Positions 42,601 through 50,165 of a stretch of DNA of 64,000 nt are shown here, piece after piece (position 1 is the stretch's first letter; every line of letters begins with the position of its first letter). The stretch is from Eutreptiella sp. 'Long Island Sound 2002' (lineage: Eukaryota > Euglenozoa > Euglenophyceae > Eutreptiales > Eutreptiaceae). Position numbers and translations under genes: made by a program. The stretch is taken from the NCBI GenBank assembly GCA_964036045.1, contig OZ038382.1:84047918-84111917 (forward strand). The letters are read 5' to 3'. Under the pieces are notes generated by a model. The model was given only the letters and a program-made list of their open reading frames with translations. It made no database searches and had not been told where the DNA came from.

Positions 42601-45600
42601 TCTGTGGTCACCAGCCACAACGGCATCGGCGCGTGGGGCCGGGGGCGTAAGGGCTCTGGCCACGCCACGTCCGCGTTGGGCTCTTGGTGCTCGCTTTCCG
42701 CGAGTACGTCGCGGAGGATGTACATGAGGGCCGCTGGCGGGTGGTACGCCGCCCCCCGCGTGGGGGGGGACAGGCCGTCCCGGCGGCGGTAGCCCCCGAC
42801 GTGGAGGTGCAGGCCGTCTGGGGTCACCCGTGGGCCGGTGTGGGCGTCTGGCTTAGCCCTCGTGGGGTGGACGAGTCTCAGGCGGGGGTCCCGCGTGCCG
42901 GTGGTGTGGAAGAGGTGGGCCAGGGCATCGCGCCACCCGGGGTGGTTGGTGGGCCCTTGCTCATGGCGGCAATAATGGAGGTGTTCATCGGCGCATTGGT
43001 CGAGGCACTCCCGCACCGCCGTCGGCCACGGATTGTCGTTGTCGGGGAAGGGGTGGCGTGGCCCGTGGTGCCCATGCCACGGCGTTGCGTGTGGCACCGT
43101 CAGGCGGCACGTGTCGCGGTGTCGCAGCTTGGCGGTGCGCAGCGTGACGATTTTGCCCGGCGGGGACTGTAGTTGGACATGAGCCGCCCTGGGGCACGCG
43201 ATGGGGTTGTACATCCCCACTCCCAGGGCGGCCAGGGCCCGGGGTATGCGCTGGACCCAGTCGCCTCCCGCCAGAGTTGCGAACTCCGGGACGGGGTAGT
43301 GCACCTCAGGGCATATTCCGTGCGCGCCGGCTATCTCCCAGAACATCTTGGTGACCTCCGCGCGCACGGAGGTTGCGCGGTGGTGGACGAGTGTACCCAC
43401 GAGGGCCACCGCTGCCTGCTGGCACCGCGTGGGCACCCGTGTGAGCCCCAGGGTCCGGTCATCCTGCAGGCTGTCCCGCGAGGCGTCGAAGGCGTATCGT
43501 GCCCTGTCCTTCGCGACCTGGACCGTGATGTGGTCCAGGTGGCGTGCAGTGTCGGAGTCGTCGGCGATGAAAGGGGCGACGTACTGCGTCACCCCTCCGA
43601 GGATCGCCAGGATGACGTCCTGCACCACTTTCGGTGGCGCGAGGGTGTTAAGGCACCAGTGGTGCACTGCCGCCAGGCGTAGCCGGTGCTTGCGCTGCAG
43701 GGAGAACTCCCCGTCCGGCTGCAGCTGGAGTCCCAGGTAGGGGACGGAGTCCGCCGCTGGTACCCAGTACCACGGGTTTTCCAGGTGGGGGCAGAGGCGC
43801 AGCTGCAGGCCCGGGACCCCCTCCGTGGTGGCCATGGCGCACTTGCGGGGGTTGAGCTCCATGCCCATCATCCCCAGGTACGCGGCCACCGCCTCCACGC
43901 CCTCGACGAAGTGCTGCAGCGTGTGGGCCACCACCAGCAGGTCGTCGATATAGGCCTGGATGAGGCCGTGCTCGGCTCCTCCCGGCGGGCGCAGGCGGTG
44001 CCCCTGTGCCCTGAGCAGAGGCTCCAGGAGGAGCGCGTACAGCAGGCGGCTCTCGGGGTTGCCCTGCCGGACGCCGCGTAGCATGTAGACGGGCTGCGTT
44101 AGCCCGTGTGCTGTGACGATGCGCAGCCTGGCGCACGTGTGGAGGAAGAGCAGGAGGTCAATGACGTCCGGCGGCACGGAGAGGTGGCGCAGAATGAGGT
44201 GGAGGGCGCCGTGTGGGGCGGTGTCGAAGGCCTTGCGGGCGTCGAAGGAGAAGACGTAGTTGGGCCTTCCCCGCTGGAGCTGCCGCTGCGCCATGAACAG
44301 TGGGGGGCCTGTGTTGGAGCCAGGGAGGGCCCCCTGCTGCCAGTCGCTGACCACCCCGTGCCGTGTGAGCACCTCCGTGATGCGCTGGGTGAGGGGGCCC
44401 GTGAGCAGCTTCATGTCCAGCTGGCCCAGGGCTATGGGCCTGTAGTCGTCCAGTCTGGCAGAGCCCGGTACCTTGGGGCTGAGCCAGATGTGCGCGTCCC
44501 TCCAGTGCATCGGTGGCGGGGCGCCGCGGAGGATGGCCCGGTAGGAGTGGACCAGGAGCCACTGGACGGGTGCCGGGAGGGCCTTGATGAAGCGGGCCTC
44601 CACGTGGTTAGGACCCGGGGCCTTGCCATCGGCCTTGTCCAGGGCGGACTTCAGGTCCTGCATGGAGTACTGCTGGACCTGTGTCCAGGCTCCCTCAGGG
44701 ACCCGGGGGACGTGGCGGCCGAGGACCGCCTGGAAACCCGGGAGGTCCACCGGGCGTTTGTCATACAGTTCTCGCCAAAAGGCGCGAACTGCGAACATCA
44801 CGTCGTGGGCCTCCGTGAGGAGCGTTTGGGTGTTGGGAACCCGCACGTTCCAGAGGCCTGACGGGCCTGGGGCCTCTACCTCTATGGCTCCCCGCACGGC
44901 TTTCCATCGCTGGGCGATGTCGGGGGCGTGGCGGCGCCAGAATTCCTTGATGGCGCGCTTGCGGTCTGCCGCCAGGAGGGCGCGGAGCTGGCGAATGTCC
45001 TCCTCGAGGGCGGCTGCTTGCCTCTCCAGCTCCTCCTGCAGCTGGCCCTGCGTGGTCGGGCGGAACCCTGGCGACACACTCTGCAGTTCCTCCGTGAGCC
45101 GGAGCGCCGCCTCGGACCGGATGCCATGCCTGGCCGCGTCCGCCTGGTACGCTGCCGGGGCGCGCGCTGCCAGGGTGTCATAGCGGAGGACCGCTGCCTG
45201 GAGCTGCTTTCCGCTCTCCGGGGGGTCCCCCTCCGCCGGGTCCGTTCCCGCCGGAGACGGCTGCCGGCGTCCCACCACGCGCGCCAGGGCGTCATGCGTC
45301 GCGTGGAGGTGTTCGAACACCTTGTCCACCGCAGCCGCGGGCATGGACCCGTAGTCGTGCTGCTCTGGGGGACCCAGCCAGGGCGCAAGGGAGGGTTCAT
45401 CCTGCGCGGCGGTGACCGCCGCCCACAGGCAGTGTTGGACGGGCGCAGCCTCGGCGTCGTACGGGAGGAGGCGGCCTTCCGTGTGGCTGTAGGGGGTGGG
45501 CATCGCCGCGCGTCCCGCTGCGCTGAGGAGGCCCGGCAGGGCCAGGCGGACCGGGAGGTGGTCCGAGCCGACCACCTGGGGGTGTGCCATGCCGCGAGCC

Positions 45601-46364
45601 CAGACGCTCTCCCGCAGGGACCACGGCAGGAGGGGCTCGTTGACCAGGAAAGTGTCCACCCTGTGCTGGGACGGGTGGAGCGTGGGGGTCATGTCCTCCT
45701 CTCCGCCCGCCGCGGCTCTTCGGAAGCCGCAGGCTTCCCAGCCCGCTCGGAAATGCTCCGTGGCCGGGTTGGCGGGGACATCCATGTAGATGTTGGTGTC
45801 ACCGGCGATGACCACCGGGTGCCTCCCGCCGAGGCTGCGTGCCGTGGCATACATTTGTATGTCGGCCCAGAACGCCGCCCGTCCCGCCCACGGGGAGCAA
45901 CCTGCTTGCGGCCCGTGGACGTTGATGAGGGTGAGGCCTCCCCCGTCCGTGCGGATCTCCAGGGCCGCGGCTTTCCCGGGGACAATTTCCGTGAAGCTGA
46001 GCACCTCGTGCTCCGCCACGTACTTGCTGCTGACCGCGGTGAGGAGGCCCCCCCCTCTCGAGGTGGAGGTGGCCCCCGTCTCCGCCAGCCGGCTGCTGAA
46101 GTAGGCGGTGTACCCCTTGTCCCGGAGCGCCGCGGCCACGTGCATCTCCTGCGCCCTGGTGGCGATCCCCGTTTCCTGGAGCATGATGGCAAAGCCCCCC
46201 TCCTGGGGCAGCATGCCGGTGATGAGGTGCTCCTTGTCGGTGCAGGCCGCCGGCCCCCTGCGCCGCCGGAGTGTGTCCCGGAGGGACTGGTCTGGCGGCA
46301 CGAGGCCGTTGCGCAGGTTCCACGAGAGGAGCCACAGGGCGTCGCCCGTCGTGTCCTCCTGGAG
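39669..46364 (-). CDS. ORF C: AP endonuclease - reverse transcriptase - RNase H polyprotein
   Basis: The frame is open from directly after the ORF B TGA. Its first motif LLSWNLRNGL (near 46,320) is the classical N-terminal strand of APE endonucleases, and no AUG precedes it; the first AUG is ~35 codons further in. Numbering from 46,301: APE at 1-250 (LQETGI, VVIAGDTNIYMD near 169, GSDHLPVRL); RT at ~540-860 (GKAPGPNHV, FSFDARKAFDTAPHG, RGVRQGNPES, AYIDDLLVV near 782, YLGLQL); RNase H at ~1384-1510 (DASGGGP, then ATSHHSDALLHKADWAA); zinc knuckle CLFCGG...H...C near 1623; second Cys cluster CRLCGECD...CERC near 2117. It ends in TAA at 39669. This is the retrotransposition enzyme. At ~2,230 codons it is about twice a usual LINE ORF2, with ~600 extra C-terminal residues of unknown role. 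Confidence 0.93.
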   Translation of the reverse strand, partial: LQEDTTGDALWLLSWNLRNGLVPPDQSLRDTLRRRRGPAACTDKEHLITGMLPQEGGFAIMLQETGIATRAQEMHVAAALRDKGYTAYFSSRLAETGATSTSRGGGLLTAVSSKYVAEHEVLSFTEIVPGKAAALEIRTDGGGLTLINVHGPQAGCSPWAGRAAFWADIQMYATARSLGGRHPVVIAGDTNIYMDVPANPATEHFRAGWEACGFRRAAAGGEEDMTPTLHPSQHRVDTFLVNEPLLPWSLRESVWARGMAHPQVVGSDHLPVRLALPGLLSAAGRAAMPTPYSHTEGRLLPYDAEAAPVQHCLWAAVTAAQDEPSLAPWLGPPEQHDYGSMPAAAVDKVFEHLHATHDALARVVGRRQPSPAGTDPAEGDPPESGKQLQAAVLRYDTLAARAPAAYQADAARHGIRSEAALRLTEELQSVSPGFRPTTQGQLQEELERQAAALEEDIRQLRALLAADRKRAIKEFWRRHAPDIAQRWKAVRGAIEVEAPGPSGLWNVRVPNTQTLLTEAHDVMFAVRAFWRELYDKRPVDLPGFQAVLGRHVPRVPEGAWTQVQQYSMQDLKSALDKADGKAPGPNHVEARFIKALPAPVQWLLVHSYRAILRGAPPPMHWRDAHIWLSPKVPGSARLDDYRPIALGQLDMKLLTGPLTQRITEVLTRHGVVSDWQQGALPGSNTGPPLFMAQRQLQRGRPNYVFSFDARKAFDTAPHGALHLILRHLSVPPDVIDLLLFLHTCARLRIVTAHGLTQPVYMLRGVRQGNPESRLLYALLLEPLLRAQGHRLRPPGGAEHGLIQAYIDDLLVVAHTLQHFVEGVEAVAAYLGMMGMELNPRKCAMATTEGVPGLQLRLCPHLENPWYWVPAADSVPYLGLQLQPDGEFSLQRKHRLRLAAVHHWCLNTLAPPKVVQDVILAILGGVTQYVAPFIADDSDTARHLDHITVQVAKDRARYAFDASRDSLQDDRTLGLTRVPTRCQQAAVALVGTLVHHRATSVRAEVTKMFWEIAGAHGICPEVHYPVPEFATLAGGDWVQRIPRALAALGVGMYNPIACPRAAHVQLQSPPGKIVTLRTAKLRHRDTCRLTVPHATPWHGHHGPRHPFPDNDNPWPTAVRECLDQCADEHLHYCRHEQGPTNHPGWRDALAHLFHTTGTRDPRLRLVHPTRAKPDAHTGPRVTPDGLHLHVGGYRRRDGLSPPTRGAAYHPPAALMYILRDVLAESEHQEPNADVAWPEPLRPRPHAPMPLWLVTTDDQCTQAAGQAQLRAEWVIVQVGAGRPEPRGLPRGTALLVATGVPHDPHMAVHALEDRPEDTGHLVVHQRGGPAWLKEHVTALRSWASTVAGAEIRLHDHPAISPGDTRALSVDQLTHSHPDVRWHSTDLNAGWLSPTGYYWILEAWGHTSSDASGGGPCKHATSVALAADLTRTWAVAISGTVPDGEGVAASLPLHYGAHRPWVHTVDAEVILHLLRHADRERTTGVPAGAAKVVNQMPLRWLRDGLCARGQHAGHPFWYVRATSHHSDALLHKADWAASQDTVLQNTPPDPGHAQLIFAGRDGHLDLRPPTMRVLGEVAQRAQTDHALTHRGHTPLGAAHATAYVHARDLTAAATNRRALRARDGHTPVQRRLRVRKERLSGVAIVPQPCLFCGGPEETPVHMHVGCTHSRLLWPHYRQAVHEAARHLPPGDKALWVASWRSAGATWTEVFCSGQVPEDAEAQLRAITRYDPPGGTSVDDFLHHMLRLGDFAWELRNHRLEQLLHDPLSAAARAHRWLTAAEGDHPPPPPRPDKDFVASLRVVNGTLECPLQEGPHPYQDLPGGFSRHLQDALFPPWIIGRGSMTAWEARIVGEEWAREWGRWCAATRAPETPAQRYAAIPLRGWGPDTRPRPTMVRGAGPDHPWDAATGEWLQAAPGPQTGWTGDISSLVRTPVPPRIVLHTANVLRATEIRTWGHAAAAVRWRPPEDGATQLTVAHFKAGGPVYDDALSRLGDTQGPLLLMLPTGMAAALRQELDGCEGLRVGWEAVADGTLLALLHRDTANGCQWDALTPHLTGRHVYMASPPQGHPRPAWDDLIAAFHDHGILPGDTWQEVQRKTLGKDYGRRVRARLLEIRDPLRQRWDDLWLRHLDPWSPPSHLPHTCRLCGECDTVSSAAATGANRCERCTQVAACPWPEPPAGPRRRTQEEALRRRIEGAHTPSHEQAGPAGAALLWIHVHLRDPTSIAHLSHVFAP

Positions 46365-49300
46365 TCAGCTATCCCGCGTCGGCATCGCCGCCGGGTTCGC
46401 TGGTGCCGCCAGGGCATCTGGGTGCGCCGCATCCGCTGAGCCCGTTCCCAGCGGGGCCCACAAGGGGGCCCGGGGGACCGGGGGAGTCAGGGGGGCCAGG
46501 GGGGCCAGCCCCGCGGGGATGGACATGGACCCTGGTGGGGCCGCACCGCCGGCCCCCGGGGCCGCTCCGGGTGCCTCCTCACCTCCATCTGCGTGGTCGG
46601 CTGCCTGGGGCGGGGGGCGCCGGGTGTACGGGGCCTGCCACGGGGACCTCCGTGCTCTCCCCTGCAGGATGTTGGCGGCCGCCTCCTTGTCGTCTGCCGG
46701 AGCCGCAGCGTGCACCGCGTGCCACGCCAGGTGTTCCAGCATCGCCCCGCTGGTGTAGTACTTGTCCGCACACAGGGGGCATTTCGTCGGCTCCGTGGCC
46801 CCTCGCGCCGGGGGGAGCTGCACTGACTTCCGAATGGCGCCCTCCGCCGCTGGTTCGAAGGGCAGGTTGGCCAGCGGCACCGTGTGTGGTGCCAGCGTGC
46901 GGCCCGGGGCCGCCGCATCGAGGGCTCGCGTCGCGGGCGCGGGCCCGAGGCCTCGGGCGGCATCGCGCTGCGCGTCCGCTTGCAGCCACGTTTGCCAGTG
47001 CGTGGAGCCGATTTGGCGGTCGGGTTTGCTCCTCCACCGCAGGTCGTGGAAGGCCTGTAGCCAGTGGTACACCGTGGTCGGGACCGCCAGCTGGAGTTCC
47101 AGGTCGGCGGGGTGCGCCGGTGCCGGCCACACTCCCGGCCTCGCCGCCCGGGCGTTGTCCTTCAGCCTGACCTGGAGCAGGAGGGCGTGGTGTTCGCCCT
47201 CCCGCAGCGCCTTGATGATCATGCGTGTGCAGTCTGCCAAGCGGATCACGGCTTCGGGCCCCGGCAGGCGTTCAGGGTCGCAGACGACGACGTGCGCGTC
47301 CGCCGGGCTGAACATGCAGACCACCCACTGTGGGTTCTGCTGCCCCCGTTGGGCCACCGCCAGGGTAGCCGCTGGGCGGGCGTGCGTGATGGGCCCCGCG
47401 TGGAGGTCCGGGACGTCTGTGGCCCTGATGGCGTCTCCCTGCCACGCGGCCCGTAGATGCTCCTCCTGGTCGGGGCTCCACACCAGTGTGGGGGGGTTGA
47501 CCCACCCCGGTTCCTGCCTCTTGTTGGGGGCGCTGACAGTGTGCAGCAGGACCGCCAGCGGCCAGGGGTCCGCCGACATGTAGTAGGCCTGCCTGGGCCC
47601 CTGTCGCCAGTCGACGTGGGACAGGGGCGGGAATGCCCCTTGTCTGGCGGTGCTGTGCCAGACCGCCCATCGGCCTCCGGCCAGGATGTGCGACCGGTAC
47701 CCTCCGGCGTGGCCGTGTACGATGGCTTGGTAGCCTGCCGTCTGCAGTACCAGCGCCTCCCCCTGCTTAGGCCCGGGCGGGGGTGCGCCATCGCCCGCAC
47801 CCCAGACGCGGGTGCGCCCGCGGAGTGTGGTATGCCACGGGTCTGGTGCATCGCGCTGGGGCCCTTGTATGCATCCCGCAATTTGCGCCGGGCCGTGGTG
47901 GTGGACGAAGCTCTCCCCGCCGTCTGCTAGCAAAGCCGCCGCGACGACGTATAGTTGCTCCGCCGTGAAGGGCGCCGTCGGCTCGTGCGTCGCGGCCGGC
48001 CGTCGGGGCCGCGTGTCGCGGCAGGGGACGTGGGGCAGCAGCTGCGCCGGCCACGCCGCCACTGGACCCATGGTGACGGCCGCGACCGCGGACGCCAGCG
48101 CCGTGCGGTCCGTGGGTCTGTACTGCCGGAGTCCCGTGGTATCTCGGGTGAGGTGCCTGCAGGCTGCCATCCAGGCCACCGCTCCGCAGTTCGTGCAGTC
48201 CGGTTCGGCACCGCTCGCATCGTCGCCTCCCCACTGCTGTACCGTGGTGGCGGTGTCGAGCGGGGGGCCCCGCTGTAGCGCCTCCGGGCCCTGCCCCGGC
48301 GGGAGGGCGGGCGGGATTGGCTGCGGGTAGTTTTGCGCGCCCCGGCGCTCCGGGTGCGTGTGGTACGGGTTCTGCCGGCGGTGTTCCGGGGCTGCCCGTG
48401 GCTGGAAGAGGAGCTGGTGCAGGTACCAGTGGCCCTCCGCGGCGGACGGATTGCGGAGCGTTAGCCACTGTTCCACCACGCCTCCTGGGTGCGCGGCCTC
48501 GACGCGGCGCTGCAACCCCAGGCGGCCTAGGCGGTTGGACGTGTCCGCGGGTGGGATGTGTGCCTGCGGGTAGAGCACCCGCAGCGGCTCCAGCGCCAGG
48601 TCCAGCACTTCGTCGTTGAGCTGCTTCGTGAGGGCCGACGCCCTGTGTAGGGCGTGGAGGACCCCGGGTGTGGGGGCCGTGAGCTGTTCGAGCACCGGTC
48701 CCGGCGGGTACCGCGTACCCAGGTTCGTCAGCCACTCCCTGGTGTGGCTCAGTACGGCTTTCCACACGTCCCTTGTAAAGGCGTGCCGGGGGGCCAATGA
48801 GGGGACCATCCGTAGGAGGCGGTGGCACGCCGGCGGCGACCGCATGGGCTGTGGGGCGGCCGCCGTGATCCACCTGCACGCCGTGCCGGGCACGATTGCC
48901 CCCCATTCCACGGTCCCCATGCCCTCGGCATGAATCAGCGCCTGGCCTTGGACCATGGGGAAATAGGGGCTCGAGCGCCCCTTCCCTTCCCTCCACCGTA
49001 CCCAGGCGGCCCCTGCCTGCAGGCTGCGGAGCAGGGCCACGCCGGGGAGGGGCGGCTGCGGGAAAGCCCCCTTGACGGCCTGGGTGGCGTGGGCCAAGGT
49101 GCCCATTGGTAAGTACCACAACGGGAGGGTCCAGGGGCCCGGCAGTGGTTGCGCCACCCCTGCGTCCCATCGCCACTCGGAGTCTGGCGGGGCGGCCGGG
49201 ACCGTGCCCGTCTGCAGGAAGTGGCGTGCATACTTGTCGGGGTGCCGTTGGAGGGTTGCCGCGAGGCTGAGCCCCTCCGCCGCTGGTGCCACCGGGAGGC

Positions 49301-49628
49301 CGCCCCGGGGCCTGCGCCAGGGGTATTCCTGGTCGGCCGGCCAGGTGTGGAGGTCCCGGGCGATGTCCTCCGCGGTCCCTGTGGGGGCGTCCTCTGGTGC
49401 CAGGTGCCACATGACGGCGAGCACCGCCCATGTGGAAAAGGGCCACGCCCGCGGGGGGGTGTACACCTGGATGGTCCACTGTGGGCACGCCCGCCGCACG
49501 CGGGACACATGGAGCACCCCTCGGACCATGTCCGCCCCCAGGACCAGCACCATTCCCGAGGGATCCACAATGATCCCCTCTGCGGGTCCACCGTGGCGGC
49601 CCCGGGTGTGCAGGGCCACCGCCGCCTG
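46365..49628 (-). CDS. ORF B: ~1,087-codon protein with C2H2 finger, no AUG at its start
   Basis: It follows ORF A in phase after one TGA, reads QAAVALHTRGRHGG, and lacks an AUG for 25 codons, consistent with readthrough from ORF A. Numbering from 49,619, a Cys/Asn motif (PDCTNCGAVAWMAACRHL) lies near 475. A Gly/His/Trp stretch (YQAIVHGHAGGYRSHIL, then RWAVWHS) lies near 635-665. The spacing is suggestive of a cysteine-peptidase core such as those in ubiquitin-protease families, but the Cys pair could equally be a zinc site. A C2H2 finger (KCPLCADKYYTSG...H...H) lies near 943, followed by an Ala/Pro-rich end. It stops with TGA at 46365-46367. A role as ORF1/particle protein or RT cofactor is inferred from position only. 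Confidence 0.7.
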   Translation of the reverse strand, partial: QAAVALHTRGRHGGPAEGIIVDPSGMVLVLGADMVRGVLHVSRVRRACPQWTIQVYTPPRAWPFSTWAVLAVMWHLAPEDAPTGTAEDIARDLHTWPADQEYPWRRPRGGLPVAPAAEGLSLAATLQRHPDKYARHFLQTGTVPAAPPDSEWRWDAGVAQPLPGPWTLPLWYLPMGTLAHATQAVKGAFPQPPLPGVALLRSLQAGAAWVRWREGKGRSSPYFPMVQGQALIHAEGMGTVEWGAIVPGTACRWITAAAPQPMRSPPACHRLLRMVPSLAPRHAFTRDVWKAVLSHTREWLTNLGTRYPPGPVLEQLTAPTPGVLHALHRASALTKQLNDEVLDLALEPLRVLYPQAHIPPADTSNRLGRLGLQRRVEAAHPGGVVEQWLTLRNPSAAEGHWYLHQLLFQPRAAPEHRRQNPYHTHPERRGAQNYPQPIPPALPPGQGPEALQRGPPLDTATTVQQWGGDDASGAEPDCTNCGAVAWMAACRHLTRDTTGLRQYRPTDRTALASAVAAVTMGPVAAWPAQLLPHVPCRDTRPRRPAATHEPTAPFTAEQLYVVAAALLADGGESFVHHHGPAQIAGCIQGPQRDAPDPWHTTLRGRTRVWGAGDGAPPPGPKQGEALVLQTAGYQAIVHGHAGGYRSHILAGGRWAVWHSTARQGAFPPLSHVDWRQGPRQAYYMSADPWPLAVLLHTVSAPNKRQEPGWVNPPTLVWSPDQEEHLRAAWQGDAIRATDVPDLHAGPITHARPAATLAVAQRGQQNPQWVVCMFSPADAHVVVCDPERLPGPEAVIRLADCTRMIIKALREGEHHALLLQVRLKDNARAARPGVWPAPAHPADLELQLAVPTTVYHWLQAFHDLRWRSKPDRQIGSTHWQTWLQADAQRDAARGLGPAPATRALDAAAPGRTLAPHTVPLANLPFEPAAEGAIRKSVQLPPARGATEPTKCPLCADKYYTSGAMLEHLAWHAVHAAAPADDKEAAANILQGRARRSPWQAPYTRRPPPQAADHADGGEEAPGAAPGAGGAAPPGSMSIPAGLAPLAPLTPPVPRAPLWAPLGTGSADAAHPDALAAPANPAAMPTRDS

Positions 49629-50165
49629 TCACGCGTGGGTGACGCGGTCGACGGCCTCCTGGATGTTCACGCTGCCGCGCGCGGTCTCATCCAGGATCCA
49701 GCCCTGCGTCACCCCGTAGCGTAGGGCGGCGCGTGCGGCCGCGGGTTTCACCTCGGGCAACGCTCCGTCGTCGGCATCGGGCTGGGGGTGCTGTTTGGGG
49801 CACCGGCATTCGCCGGTGCAATGGCCCCGTTTCCACGCGGGGCAGATCGCGGATACGCTGCCCGCCGGCGGCGCAGGTTCCGCGGGCGCGCCCCCCGTGG
49901 GGGGCTCCGGCAATGCCTCCAGGTCGGAGTCTGTGCCCGTGTCCTCTTGTGGGGGGTCTCCTTCGCCGTCTCTGAGTCCCAGCGCCCTGATGACCTCGTG
50001 TGCTTCGTCCAGCGTCGGAGATCGGGGGCGTGTCTTGCGTGGTGCCGCGGGTTCCGCCATTGCTATGTCGCTGTGTCTAAGAGCAGGGGGCGGGGTGCGG
50101 ATGTCCCGTGGCTGGTGCGTTGGTGCGTTGGTGCGTTGCTCGGTGTGGGGGCGGTGGATGGGCAT
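49629..50165 (-). CDS. ORF A: small CCCH zinc-finger protein
   Basis: ATG codons occur at 50165 (within the last satellite monomer) and at 50060 (MAEPAAPRK…); the second is outside the array and may be the real start, giving ~143 residues. The protein has an acidic/Pro-rich N-terminus and one clear CCCH finger, C-x7-C-x5-C-x3-H (CPAWKRGHCTGECRCPKQH), of the RNA-binding type. A helical C-terminal segment ends VDRVTHA, then TGA (49629-49631) followed by CAG and in-phase ORF B. It is the first ORF downstream of the 212-bp array and probably starts the A-B-C translation unit. Confidence 0.7.
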   Translation of the reverse strand: MPIHRPHTEQRTNAPTHQPRDIRTPPPALRHSDIAMAEPAAPRKTRPRSPTLDEAHEVIRALGLRDGEGDPPQEDTGTDSDLEALPEPPTGGAPAEPAPPAGSVSAICPAWKRGHCTGECRCPKQHPQPDADDGALPEVKPAAARAALRYGVTQGWILDETARGSVNIQEAVDRVTHA

